From JAJYRX01 sp041655275 (GTDB taxonomy: Bacteria > Pseudomonadota > Gammaproteobacteria > Burkholderiales > Burkholderiaceae_B), in contig JBBAFU010000007.1 in assembly GCA_041655275.1 (NCBI GenBank), forward strand, positions 1-64,000: 64,000 bases of DNA, in the 5' to 3' direction. Within the stretch, counting starts at the first letter, position 1; each line of letters begins with the position of its first letter. Below, in pieces: positions 43,856-53,088 of the stretch. A program made the translations under genes and the position numbers. The notes beneath the pieces are model-generated. The model was not told the DNA's origin, did no database searches, and saw only the letters and a program-made list of their open reading frames with translations.

Positions 43856-44650
43856 TCAGACTGCGACGGGCGCCTTGATGTGGGGATGGGCCTGGTAGTC
43901 GACGATCTCGAAATCCTCGTAGGCATAGTCGAACAGCGTGGGCGGCCGGCGCAGTATGCGCAGCCGGGGGTAGGGATGGGGTTCGCGCGAGAGTTGCAGC
44001 GCCACCTGGCTGAAGTGGTTGCGGTACAGGTGGCAGTCGCCCCCCGTCCAGATGAAGTCGCCCACCTCCAGATCGCACTGCTGGGCCACCAGATGGGTAA
44101 GCAGGGCGTAGCTGGCAATATTGAAGGGCACACCCAGAAAGATGTCGGCACTGCGCTGGTAGAGCTGGCAGGACAAGCGCCCCTGCGACACATGGAACTG
44201 GAAGAAGGCGTGACAGGGCGGCAGCGCCATGCGCGGAATATCGGCCACATTCCAGGCGGAAACAATGAGCCTGCGCGAGTCCGGCTGGCTGCGGATCTGT
44301 TCCAGCAGCCGGCTGATCTGGTCGATGTGGCCGCCGTCGGGCGTGGGCCAGGAGCGCCATTGCACCCCGTAGACGGGCCCCAGGTCGCCCCGGGCATCCG
44401 CCCATTCATCCCAGATGGTGACACCGTGCTCGTGCAGCCAGGCGACGTTGGCATCGCCGCGCAGAAACCACAGCAGCTCGACGAAAATGCTGCGCGTATG
44501 CAGCCGCTTGGTGGTGATCAGCGGGAAGCCTTCACGCAGGTTGAAGCGCATCTGGTAGCCGAAAACCGAGCGCGTGCCCGTGCCGGTGCGGTCGTCGCGA
44601 TCCTGCCCATGTTCGTAGACATGGCGCATCAGTGTTTCATATTCGTTCAT
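43856..44650 (-). CDS. thyA: Thymidylate synthase
   Basis: A 264-residue ThyA that methylates dUMP to dTMP using methylene-tetrahydrofolate. The catalytic cysteine is in LPPCHAFFQFHVSQG; RRLIVSAWNVADIPRM and the FNIASYALLTHLVAQQ segment are conserved, as is the C-terminal KAPVAV. Its ATG overlaps the stop of the OsmC-type gene by 4 bases, and folA follows, so the three genes appear to form one transcript. Confidence 0.98.
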   Translation of the reverse strand: MNEYETLMRHVYEHGQDRDDRTGTGTRSVFGYQMRFNLREGFPLITTKRLHTRSIFVELLWFLRGDANVAWLHEHGVTIWDEWADARGDLGPVYGVQWRSWPTPDGGHIDQISRLLEQIRSQPDSRRLIVSAWNVADIPRMALPPCHAFFQFHVSQGRLSCQLYQRSADIFLGVPFNIASYALLTHLVAQQCDLEVGDFIWTGGDCHLYRNHFSQVALQLSREPHPYPRLRILRRPPTLFDYAYEDFEIVDYQAHPHIKAPVAV

Positions 44651-45084
44651 GACGGCCCCGTCCGTCCGCCGGCCAGCGTGATGCTGTGGGTGATGTCGGC
44701 AGTCTTGCCGAGCATTGCCGAGGCCGAGCAGTACTTGTCGTGGGACAGCTTCACGGCGCGCTGCACCGCAGCCTCGGGCAGATCATGGCCGCTGACGATG
44801 AACTCGAAGTGAATGTGCGTGAAGACCTTGGGGTCGGTGTCTGCGCGCCCGGCGCTCAGACGTACTTCGCAGCCGGTCACCGCGTGCCGGCCGCGCTTCA
44901 GGATAAGCACGACATCGTAGGCGGCGCAGCCGCCTGCGCCGGCAAGCAGCATTTCCATGGGGCGGGGCGCCAGATTGTTGCCACCCCCGTCGGGCGCGCC
45001 ATCCATGGCGGTGACATGACCGCTGCCCGTGCTTGCCACGAAAAGCATGCCTTCGGGCCCGGCCCAGCGGACCGTGCATTCCAT
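44647..45084 (-). CDS. OsmC-family protein
   Basis: A 145-residue OsmC/Ohr-superfamily protein from ATG 45084. The typical redox motif AGAGGCAAYDVVLILKR (Cys near residue 53) and the second conserved SHDKYCSASAMLGKTADI (Cys near 119) are present, so it is probably a thiol-dependent peroxidase or the YhfA-like subgroup. The longer frame to 45189 is not supported by similarity. It overlaps thyA by 4 bases. Confidence 0.9.
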   Translation of the reverse strand: MECTVRWAGPEGMLFVASTGSGHVTAMDGAPDGGGNNLAPRPMEMLLAGAGGCAAYDVVLILKRGRHAVTGCEVRLSAGRADTDPKVFTHIHFEFIVSGHDLPEAAVQRAVKLSHDKYCSASAMLGKTADITHSITLAGGRTGPS

Positions 45085-45250
45085 TCTGTTCTCCTGTCGT
45101 TCGGATTTCAGTGTAACCCGTCGAAAGGGCGCGTCATCTCCCCGTGCCTGCCGTGGTGCGCGCCCGTCCGAAATGCGCATCAAGACCATGCAGCACCTAG
45201 GGTCAACCCTGACTCCGGTTGCTTAAGGCTTTAACATTTTACGTGGTCTG

Positions 45251-45412
45251 GGGAAGCTCTGAACAAGTCGAGCGGTAAGCAGGCGCTGCGGAGCAGGATG
45301 GGATGCAAGGCGCAAACCGCAGTGATAGCATCGCTATCGCGAGGATTTGCAACACGGCAGACCGCCTGGTTCCGCAGATGCATGCGGCGCGGGGACTTGT
45401 TCAGAGCTTCCC
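45251..45412. mobile_element. MITE-like element with perfect 19-bp terminal inverted repeats
   Basis: GGGAAGCTCTGAACAAGTC at 45251-45269 is exactly inverted at 45394-45412. The 162-base interval has no gene; it contains a GATAGC ATC GCTATC hairpin around 45330. The ends resemble those of IS5-group insertion sequences (GGG...CTCTGAA-AAGTC). No clear target duplication was found. The element sits 54 bases before the ccoN start and may supply or interrupt the promoter. The remaining part of 45085-45466 has no other feature but a CTAGGGTCAACCCT motif at 45197-45210. Confidence 0.75.
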
Positions 45413-45466
45413 TTGCGGACAGCCCATCCGCGAGGACCGATTTTGCAATGATTTCCCGGAGATATC

Positions 45467-47137
45467 GTGAACAACGTTACCGTCCTGCTCCTGGCATTTA
45501 CCCTGTCCGTCACCGGGCTGTTCGTCTTCATCTGGTCCTTGCGCCACAAGCTTTTTGATGAAGACCCGGCGGCGGCCAAGGTCATCTTTTCCGAAGGCGA
45601 GATCGGCACCATCGAGGAGCCGGCCGCCACGGCGGCCCAGAAGACCGCCCTGCAGCGCACCATGGACGAAACCGAGGCGGAGGTCGACGAGGCCTTCAGC
45701 AGGGAGCGCCAGGCCATAGAGCTGAAGGCGCGTGTCGAGGCCGACAAATCCAGCGCCTACGTCACTTTCGTCTTCCTGTCCTGTTCGGTGGTCTGGCTGG
45801 TGCTGGCGTCGCTGGCGGGCCTGATCAGCTCCTACAAGCTGCATCAGCCGGATTTCCTGACCGAATACGCCTGGCTCACGTTCGGGCGCATACGCACACT
45901 GCACCTGAATGCCGTGGCCTATGGGTGGGCACCCATGGCGGCCTTCGGCATTGCCATGTGGACCCTGCCGCGTCTGCTCAAGACGCCGCTGCACGGCGGG
46001 CGCTTCGCCCTGCTGGGCGCCATGCTGTGGAACGCCGCACTGATCGCCGGCCTGGGCGCCGTCGCCGCCGGCTTCTCGGACGGCCTGGAATGGCTGGAGA
46101 TCCCCTGGCAGATTGACATCCTGTTTGTCGTGGGCGGTGCCCTCATCGGCCTGCCGCTGGTGTTCACGCTGCAGAACCGCAAGGTGGAGCACCTTTATGT
46201 TTCCGTCTGGTACATGGGGGCGGCGCTGTTCTGGTTTCCCGTACTCTTTCTGGTGGGCAACCTGCCGGGCGTGCACTTCGGCGCCGAGCAGGCAACCATG
46301 AACTGGTGGTTCGGCCACAACGTGCTGGGCCTGTTCTACACACCGGTGGCGCTGGCAACGGTGTACTACTTCCTGCCCAAGATCATCGGCCGGCCCATCC
46401 AGTCCTACAACCTGTCGTTGCTGGGATTCTGGGCGCTGGCCTTCTTCTACGGCCAGGTCGGCGGTCACCACCTGGTGGGCGGGCCGGTGCCCGGCTGGCT
46501 GGTCACCCTGTCCATCGTCCAGAGCATGATGATGATTGTTCCGGTGATCGCCTTTTCGGTGAACCAGCACCTCACCATGCGCCATCATTTCGGCACGCTC
46601 ATTCATTCGCCCACGCTGCGCTTCATCGTGCTGGGCGGCATGATGTATACGCTGAGCTCGGTCCAGGGTTCCTTCGAGGCCCTGCGCAGCATCAATACCA
46701 TCACCCACTTCACGCATTTCACCGTGGCACACGCCCATCTGGGTCTCTACGGTTTCTTTTCGCTCGTGATGTTCGGCGGCATGTATTTCGTCATGCCCCG
46801 CGTGATGTCATGGGAGTGGCCCTATCCGCGCCTGATTTCCCTGCATTTCTGGCTGGTGGTCATTGGCTTCGGCATCTACTTCACCGGGCTCACCATCGGC
46901 GGCTGGTTCCAGGGCCTGGCAATGCTGGATGCATCCGTGCCGTTCATGGACAGCGTGCGGCTGACCATTCCCTACCTCGAATCGCGTACGGTGGGCGGGC
47001 TGCTGATGACCCTGGGTCACCTGATCTTTGCCGGCCACTTCGTGGCCATGGCGGTGCGTCGCGGGCGCCGTCGTCATGGCGCGGCATTGCTGCATGAGCA
47101 AACGCTGGCCACCTCGACTGCTTCTACGGAGTCCTGA
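45467..47137 (+). CDS. ccoN: cbb3-type cytochrome c oxidase subunit I with CcoS-like N-terminus
   Basis: A 556-residue haem-copper oxidase core. Haem and copper ligands: RTLHLNAVAYGW (low-spin haem), WWFGHNVLGLF with the copper His, GQVGGHHLVGGP (His pair), and THFTHFTVAHAHLGLYG. The helix with ATVYYFLPKIIG carries the cbb3-type tyrosine. Before the core, residues 1-50 (LFVFIWSLRHKLFDEDPAAA) look like the short assembly protein CcoS, followed by a charged linker of about 45 residues, so this is a CcoS-CcoN-like fusion with an additional N-terminal span. First gene of the oxidase operon. Confidence 0.93.
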   Translation: MNNVTVLLLAFTLSVTGLFVFIWSLRHKLFDEDPAAAKVIFSEGEIGTIEEPAATAAQKTALQRTMDETEAEVDEAFSRERQAIELKARVEADKSSAYVTFVFLSCSVVWLVLASLAGLISSYKLHQPDFLTEYAWLTFGRIRTLHLNAVAYGWAPMAAFGIAMWTLPRLLKTPLHGGRFALLGAMLWNAALIAGLGAVAAGFSDGLEWLEIPWQIDILFVVGGALIGLPLVFTLQNRKVEHLYVSVWYMGAALFWFPVLFLVGNLPGVHFGAEQATMNWWFGHNVLGLFYTPVALATVYYFLPKIIGRPIQSYNLSLLGFWALAFFYGQVGGHHLVGGPVPGWLVTLSIVQSMMMIVPVIAFSVNQHLTMRHHFGTLIHSPTLRFIVLGGMMYTLSSVQGSFEALRSINTITHFTHFTVAHAHLGLYGFFSLVMFGGMYFVMPRVMSWEWPYPRLISLHFWLVVIGFGIYFTGLTIGGWFQGLAMLDASVPFMDSVRLTIPYLESRTVGGLLMTLGHLIFAGHFVAMAVRRGRRRHGAALLHEQTLATSTASTES

Positions 47138-47140
47138 TTC

Positions 47141-47731
47141 ATGCAAAGCGAATACAAGCTGCTTGGCGGCGCCATGGTCACGCTGGCCCTGGCCATCTCG
47201 GCACTGGTGGTGCTGCCCTACATCCAGCTCTCCGACATCCAGCCTCCGGCGGGCCTGAAGGATTACACCTCGGTGGAGAAGCGCGGACGCGCACAATACA
47301 TCTCGAACGGCTGTGTGTACTGCCACACGCAGCAGCCACGCGCACGGGCGCAGGCACCCGATGCCGAGCGCGGCTGGGGACGGGCACCCGTGGCCGGCGA
47401 TTATTTCTATGACAAGCCCCACCTGATGGGCACCATGCGCACCGGTCCCGACCTGCTCAATATCGGTGCACGCCAGCCCAGTGCCGACTGGCAGCTGGGA
47501 CACCTGTACCAGCCGCGCGCCTATGTTGAAGACAGCATCATGCCGTCCTACCCCTATCTGTTCGAGGTCAAGGACGAGGCGCAGAAGGGTGATCGCGTTG
47601 TGAACCTGCCGCCGGGCCACGCGCCGGCGGGCAAGGTTGTGGTTGCCCGTCCCGAAGCGGTGGATCTGGTCGAATACCTGCTGGGCCTGGACCGTACCTA
47701 CCCGATAGAGCCGCCGCCCGCGCGCCCCTGA
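47141..47731 (+). CDS. ccoO: cbb3-type oxidase subunit II (monohaem cytochrome c)
   Basis: A 196-residue membrane-anchored cytochrome c three bases downstream of ccoN. N-terminal span (MVTLALAISALVVLPYIQL), haem site NGCVYCHTQQPR near residue 62, and axial methionine in the segment DSIMPSYPYLF. These are CcoO signatures. It hands electrons to the CcoN core. No CcoP-type dihaem gene follows; the next cytochrome has one haem only. Confidence 0.95.
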   Translation: MQSEYKLLGGAMVTLALAISALVVLPYIQLSDIQPPAGLKDYTSVEKRGRAQYISNGCVYCHTQQPRARAQAPDAERGWGRAPVAGDYFYDKPHLMGTMRTGPDLLNIGARQPSADWQLGHLYQPRAYVEDSIMPSYPYLFEVKDEAQKGDRVVNLPPGHAPAGKVVVARPEAVDLVEYLLGLDRTYPIEPPPARP

Positions 47732-47756
47732 AGTCAGCAGGCTACTGGAGTTGATG

Positions 47757-48353
47757 ATGTCAGAACTGTCCAAGCGAACCGATGCACAGAAACGCGAGAA
47801 TCCCGAGCCCTGGGAGGGCACACGGCCCATTCCCTGGTACGTGATCACCGTGGTCGCGGGCCTGTTTCTGTGGGCCATCGGCTATATCTGGATGACCACG
47901 CAGCCGCTGGCACCCGAGTATGGTGACCAGCGTACGGCCCTGGATTTTCAGCAGGCGGCTGCGGGTGATGATGGCGGTGTGGTTGACGGCGCCCGCCTGT
48001 ATGCCAACCATTGCGTCGCCTGTCACCAGGCCACGGGTGCCGGCCTTCCCGGTGTCTTTCCGCCGCTGGCGGCGTCCGAATGGGTGCTGGGCAGCCCCGC
48101 AGTGCTGGTGCAGATCCTGCTGCACGGCGTTCATGGCGAGCTCACCGTCAATGGCGTGACCTATTCGGGTGACATGCCGGCCTTCGGCGACAAGCTCAAC
48201 GATGCCGAGATGGCGGCAGTGGCCACCCACCTGCGCACCAGCTTCGGCAATGAGGGCGACGCGGTCGAGGCCGATCTGGTTGCCGCGCAGCGCACCGCCG
48301 TCGATCGCGACAGCCCCTGGCAGGGCGATGCCGACCTGTCGAAGCTGGAATAG
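47757..48353 (+). CDS. Membrane-anchored monohaem cytochrome c (CcoP-like position)
   Basis: A 198-residue protein with one N-terminal span (IPWYVITVVAGLFLWAIGYI), then a class I cytochrome c domain with haem site NHCVACHQATGAG near residue 84 and the axial methionine in YSGDMPAFGDKL. It occupies the place of the third cbb3 subunit but has one haem, unlike the usual dihaem CcoP. Of three closely spaced starts I chose ATG 47757, six bases after GGAG. Confidence 0.9.
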   Translation: MSELSKRTDAQKRENPEPWEGTRPIPWYVITVVAGLFLWAIGYIWMTTQPLAPEYGDQRTALDFQQAAAGDDGGVVDGARLYANHCVACHQATGAGLPGVFPPLAASEWVLGSPAVLVQILLHGVHGELTVNGVTYSGDMPAFGDKLNDAEMAAVATHLRTSFGNEGDAVEADLVAAQRTAVDRDSPWQGDADLSKLE

Positions 48354-48374
48354 TGTGATGACAGAGGGCGGGCC

Positions 48375-49010
48375 ATGAAGTCGTTGCTGGCCATTGTGCT
48401 GATTCTGGGCCTGGGCGGCGTAGCCACCTGGGCGCAGACCGATGGTTTCAGCGTGCTGACCACCGAAGCCGCGCGCCGCCAGGCGATTCTCGCATCGCCG
48501 TTGCCGGTGCCGGCCACCGAATTGCAGCTGGCCGACGGGCACAGCACCGGATTGCGTACCTGGCTGTCCGACGACGGCCGCGTGACCATTGTCAACTTCA
48601 TCTTCACACGCTGTGCCACCGTGTGTCTGAGCATGGGCGACGAGTTCCAGCGCCTGCAGGCGCGCATTCTCGAGCGCGGCCTGCAGGACTGCGTGCGCCT
48701 GCTCAGCGTCAGCTTCGATCCGCGCGACACGCCGCGCTGGCTGGCGGCGTACGAGAAGCGCATGAATGTCGATCCCGATATCTGGCAGATCGTGCTTGCA
48801 CGTAATGACGACGAGCGCCGCCGCCTGCTCGATACCTTCGGCATCATCGTCATCCCGGCGCCGCTGGGCCAGTTCGAGCACAATGCCGCCTATCACATCG
48901 TGACGCCCGACGGGCAGCTCACGCGCATCATCGATCTGGAAGAGGGTGATGCCGCCCTGCATTATGCATTGGCCGGCGCCGGTGACGCCGGCAACGGAGG
49001 ACAGCCATGA
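48375..49010 (+). CDS. SCO1/SenC-family copper chaperone
   Basis: A 211-residue periplasmic thioredoxin-like protein anchored by an N-terminal hydrophobic segment (LLAIVLILGLGGVATWA). The copper site is FTRCATVCLSM (Cys-x3-Cys) with the third ligand His in FEHNAAYHIV. SCO proteins load or reduce copper centres of oxidases, which fits its place behind ccoN-ccoO. Stop overlaps the next gene by 4 bases. Confidence 0.93.
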   Translation: MKSLLAIVLILGLGGVATWAQTDGFSVLTTEAARRQAILASPLPVPATELQLADGHSTGLRTWLSDDGRVTIVNFIFTRCATVCLSMGDEFQRLQARILERGLQDCVRLLSVSFDPRDTPRWLAAYEKRMNVDPDIWQIVLARNDDERRRLLDTFGIIVIPAPLGQFEHNAAYHIVTPDGQLTRIIDLEEGDAALHYALAGAGDAGNGGQP

Positions 49011-49657
49011 AGCGCATGGCCTTCGCTTCGGGCGGCGCACTCCTCCTCGTGCCGGCGCTGGTCCTGCGCACGCCGCTCGAGTCGAGCATGACGGCCCATA
49101 TGCTGGTGCATATCCCGCTGCTGGCGCTTGCCGGTGTGCTTGCAGGCCTGGCCCTGTCGCAGCATGCGGCGGCACACCCCCGGGGCGGGCCGGCGCAATG
49201 GGCGCGCCGCCTGCAGGGCTATGACGCCCACGGCGCAAGCGGGCTGCTCTATGCGTCGCTCACCGGCATGTTCTGGATGATTCCCAAGGCGCTGGATGAT
49301 GTGCTGTTGTCACCCTGGGTGGCCCTGGCAAAATTCATCAGTGTGGTGCTGGCCGGCATCTGGCTGGTACCCGCCTGGCGGCGCGCCCATCGCGTGATCC
49401 GCCTGTTCTTTGTCGGTGGTTTCTGCTGGGTGAGCGCCATCGTGGGCATGCTTTACCAGGAGAGCACGGCGCGTCTGTGCAATTTCTATCTGCTGGACGA
49501 TCAGGCGTGGGCCGGACGCGGGCTGGTTATACTTGCGGTGATTTTGCCGCTGGCCTGGCTCGTGGCCGAGTTCCTGCATCATCGTACGCAGACCGGTACC
49601 GGGAAACAGGCAGGCGCGGCAACCCCGGTGCACTATCGTTCCCAGGAGTCCTCATGA
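49007..49657 (+). CDS. Polytopic membrane protein, CtaG-like
   Basis: A 216-residue protein with about six membrane spans. The stretch SSMTAHMLVHIPLLALAG with closely spaced histidines recalls the metal-binding region of caa3-type CtaG assembly factors. The C-terminal tail is hydrophilic. Coupled to the SCO gene by an ATGA overlap and to coq7 by another. A role in oxidase assembly is inferred from position. Confidence 0.65.
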   Translation: MKRMAFASGGALLLVPALVLRTPLESSMTAHMLVHIPLLALAGVLAGLALSQHAAAHPRGGPAQWARRLQGYDAHGASGLLYASLTGMFWMIPKALDDVLLSPWVALAKFISVVLAGIWLVPAWRRAHRVIRLFFVGGFCWVSAIVGMLYQESTARLCNFYLLDDQAWAGRGLVILAVILPLAWLVAEFLHHRTQTGTGKQAGAATPVHYRSQESS

Positions 49658-50343
49658 ACACTTCCGCATCCGTCTCCCGGGCACCCTTGCGGCGCCCCGG
49701 CTTTGTTGATCAGATCCTGACGGAAATCGGCCATGCCCTGCAGGTGCTCGACGGTTCCGTCCAGGCCGGCCGCCCGAATCCGGCCGGTCCCATGCCGCCC
49801 GCCGGCGCTGAAAATGCGCCGCCCGCGCTCAGCAGTGAGGAGCAGACGCATGCCGCCGGCCTGATGCGCGTCAACCACGTGGGTGAAATCTGCGCCCAGG
49901 CCTTGTATCGCGGTCAGGCCATTTTATGTCGCGATGCAGCAATTCAGGATGTCCTGCTGGAGGCGGCCACCGAGGAAGTCGATCATCTTTCCTGGTGCCG
50001 CGACCGTCTTGACGAGTTGTCCAGTCGTCCCAGCCTGCTGAACCCCCTGTGGTATGCAGGCTCATTTTCGCTGGGCCTGCTGGCCGGGCGTGCCGGTGTC
50101 GGATACAACCTGGGCTTCATGGCGGAAACCGAGAGTCAGGTCGAGGAGCATCTGGATGGCCATCTGCAACGCTTGCCCGCACAGGACGTGCGTTCGCGGA
50201 CCATCGTCGCGCAGATGCGCGAGGATGAGATCGGCCACAGAAACACGGCGGAAGATCATGGCGCCGTCTCGCTTCCACTGCCGGTTCGTCTCGCCATGCG
50301 CGCCATGTCACGTGTGATGACGACGACGGCCTACCGGTTTTGA
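49654..50343 (+). CDS. coq7: 2-polyprenyl-3-methyl-6-methoxy-1,4-benzoquinone hydroxylase
   Basis: A 229-residue di-iron hydroxylase of ubiquinone synthesis (Coq7/MQ7 family). Iron ligands are seen as NHVGEICAQALYRGQ, TEEVDHLSWCRDRL, and MREDEIGHRNTAED. ATG 49654 follows an AGGAG site and overlaps the preceding stop. The first 60 residues are proline-rich and variable. Coq7 is an alternative to UbiF and is common in this group of bacteria. Confidence 0.95.
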   Translation: MNTSASVSRAPLRRPGFVDQILTEIGHALQVLDGSVQAGRPNPAGPMPPAGAENAPPALSSEEQTHAAGLMRVNHVGEICAQALYRGQAILCRDAAIQDVLLEAATEEVDHLSWCRDRLDELSSRPSLLNPLWYAGSFSLGLLAGRAGVGYNLGFMAETESQVEEHLDGHLQRLPAQDVRSRTIVAQMREDEIGHRNTAEDHGAVSLPLPVRLAMRAMSRVMTTTAYRF

Positions 50344-50369
50344 CAAGGCCGTAACCTAGGGTTTATACT
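50340..50369 (+). promoter_or_regulatory. Sigma-70-type promoter at the coq7 stop
   Basis: TTGACA (50340-50345) and TATACT (50364-50369) separated by 18 bases. The spacer contains CTAGGGTTTATACTAG (50356-50371), a motif related to the repeat near 58137-58174. It would fire into the non-coding region that ends in the terminator at 50622-50654. Confidence 0.5.
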
Positions 50370-50453
50370 AGTATCTGACTGGGGCGCTTATCCGGCTTCA
50401 GGCCTTGTTCAAAGCAGTGAAAAACAAGGTTGTGTGGGCAGGAAAACAACATC

Positions 50454-50482
50454 TTGCATTGCACAAAAAAGCGGGTTATACT
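50454..50482 (+). promoter_or_regulatory. Sigma-70-type promoter for the candidate sRNA
   Basis: TTGCAT (50454-50459), a 17-base spacer and TATACT (50477-50482). The predicted start of transcription is near 50489, giving a transcript of about 165 bases up to the terminator. Confidence 0.6.
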
Positions 50483-50488
50483 TCAGTC

Positions 50489-50654
50489 ATCGGATGTCGA
50501 AAGGGATGCAGAACAAGTCAACGCAACCCTCAGGCAGCGGCCCGGGAAAGCCATCCTGAAAGGCCGAATTTGCCAGACATGCCACGGTTGTCTCCTCCAC
50601 CCTCCTCCTTTGGTGGATTTGGCCCGGAATCTCTTGATTCCGGGCTTTTTTTTT
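50489..50654 (+). ncRNA. Candidate small regulatory RNA with anti-SD-like loop
   Basis: The 384-base space between coq7 and the UDP-sugar dehydrogenase has no convincing coding frame but holds a promoter (50454-50482) and a perfect terminator. Just before the terminator, TCCACC (50596-50601) pairs with GGTGGA (50612-50617), presenting the loop CTCCTCCTTT. The loop contains CCUCCUUU, identical to the anti-Shine-Dalgarno end of 16S rRNA, so it could pair with ribosome sites of mRNAs. C/U-rich loops of this kind are found in several known bacterial sRNAs. It is not a family I can name, and it is not SRP RNA, tmRNA or 6S by its sequence. Confidence 0.55.
50622..50654 (+). terminator. Rho-independent terminator
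   Basis: GCCCGGAATC (50622-50631), loop TCTT, then GATTCCGGGC (50636-50645), a perfect 10-bp stem followed by nine thymines (50646-50654). It ends the candidate sRNA and insulates the following dehydrogenase gene. Confidence 0.92.
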
Positions 50655-50727
50655 GGTGCTTCCCGGACATCTCCAAGGCGGCGCGACGGCGTTACACTGG
50701 GCGTATCAGCACAATATCGGCAGGAGC

Positions 50728-52008
<1,281 letters not shown>

Positions 52009-52026
52009 GAATGAAAGGAGCGGATA

Positions 52027-53052
52027 ATGAGCAATCGATATCAGCAGGCCCTGGACAGGCTGCGCCGGCAGCCGCAGTGCTGGCTCGTCACCGGGTGTGC
52101 CGGCTTCATCGGATCGAATCTGGTGGAAGCCCTGCTGCTCATGGACCAGCAGGTGGTGGGGCTGGACAATTTTTCCACCGGCTACCGGCGCAACCTGGAT
52201 GAGGTGCGTGACAGCGTGGGGGCCGAACGCTGGGCCCGCTTCCAGTTTCACGAAGGCGACATCCGCGAGCTTGCCACCTGCCGCGACGTCATGCAGGGTG
52301 TGGACCACGTGCTGCACCAGGCGGCGCTGGGTTCGGTGCCGCGCTCGCTGAAAGACCCCGTCACGACGAATGCTGTGAATGTGGACGGTTTTCTCAATAT
52401 GCTGGTGGCGGCGCGCGATGCCGGTGTCCGCTCCTTTGTGTACGCGGCATCCAGCGCCACCTATGGGGATGTGCCCGATCTGCCCAAGGTCGAGGGCAGG
52501 ATAGGCCGGCCGCTGTCACCCTATGCCGTCACCAAGTACGTCAACGAGCTGTATGCCGAGGTGTTTGCGCGCAACTATGGTTTCGGCAGCATAGGCCTGC
52601 GCTACTTCAATGTCTTCGGCAAGCGCCAGGACCCTGAGGGCGCCTATGCGGCCGTCATTCCGCGCTGGGTGGCGGCCATGATCCGTGGTGAAGATGTGGT
52701 CATCAATGGCGACGGGCTGACCAGCCGCGATTTCTGCCATATCGACAACGTGCTGCAGGCCAATATCCTCGCGGCCATGGCTCAGCCCGAAGGGGTGGAT
52801 CAGGTCTATAACGTGGCTTGCAATGCGCGCACCAGCCTGAACGAGCTGTTCGACTATCTGTCCCGGGCCCTGGCAAGCCATGGCATTGTGTACGACCGCG
52901 CGCCGATTCACGGCGAGTTCCGGCCGGGCGATGTGCGTCATTCGCAGGCGGATATCAGCAAGGCACGCCGCCTGCTGGGCTATGAGCCGCTGCACGACAT
53001 CGTCCAGGGGCTGGAGGTGGCCATGCCCTGGTATACCCAGTTTCTTCAGTGA
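52027..53052 (+). CDS. tviC: UDP-N-acetylglucosamine/hexosamine 4-epimerase (WbpP/TviC type)
   Basis: A 341-residue extended SDR. Cofactor motif VTGCAGFIGSNLVEALL, the catalytic Ser in YAASSATYGD and Tyr/Lys in SPYAVTKYVNELYAE, and NVFGKRQDPEGAYAAVIPRW, typical of the WbpP/TviC branch acting on N-acetylated UDP-hexosamines. ATG 52027 follows GAAAGGAG. It begins 18 bases after the dehydrogenase and is probably cotranscribed. Confidence 0.93.
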   Translation: MSNRYQQALDRLRRQPQCWLVTGCAGFIGSNLVEALLLMDQQVVGLDNFSTGYRRNLDEVRDSVGAERWARFQFHEGDIRELATCRDVMQGVDHVLHQAALGSVPRSLKDPVTTNAVNVDGFLNMLVAARDAGVRSFVYAASSATYGDVPDLPKVEGRIGRPLSPYAVTKYVNELYAEVFARNYGFGSIGLRYFNVFGKRQDPEGAYAAVIPRWVAAMIRGEDVVINGDGLTSRDFCHIDNVLQANILAAMAQPEGVDQVYNVACNARTSLNELFDYLSRALASHGIVYDRAPIHGEFRPGDVRHSQADISKARRLLGYEPLHDIVQGLEVAMPWYTQFLQ

Positions 53053-53088
53053 TTTGAAATCGGTCCAGGGCCGCCGGGCGCTGCAGTG

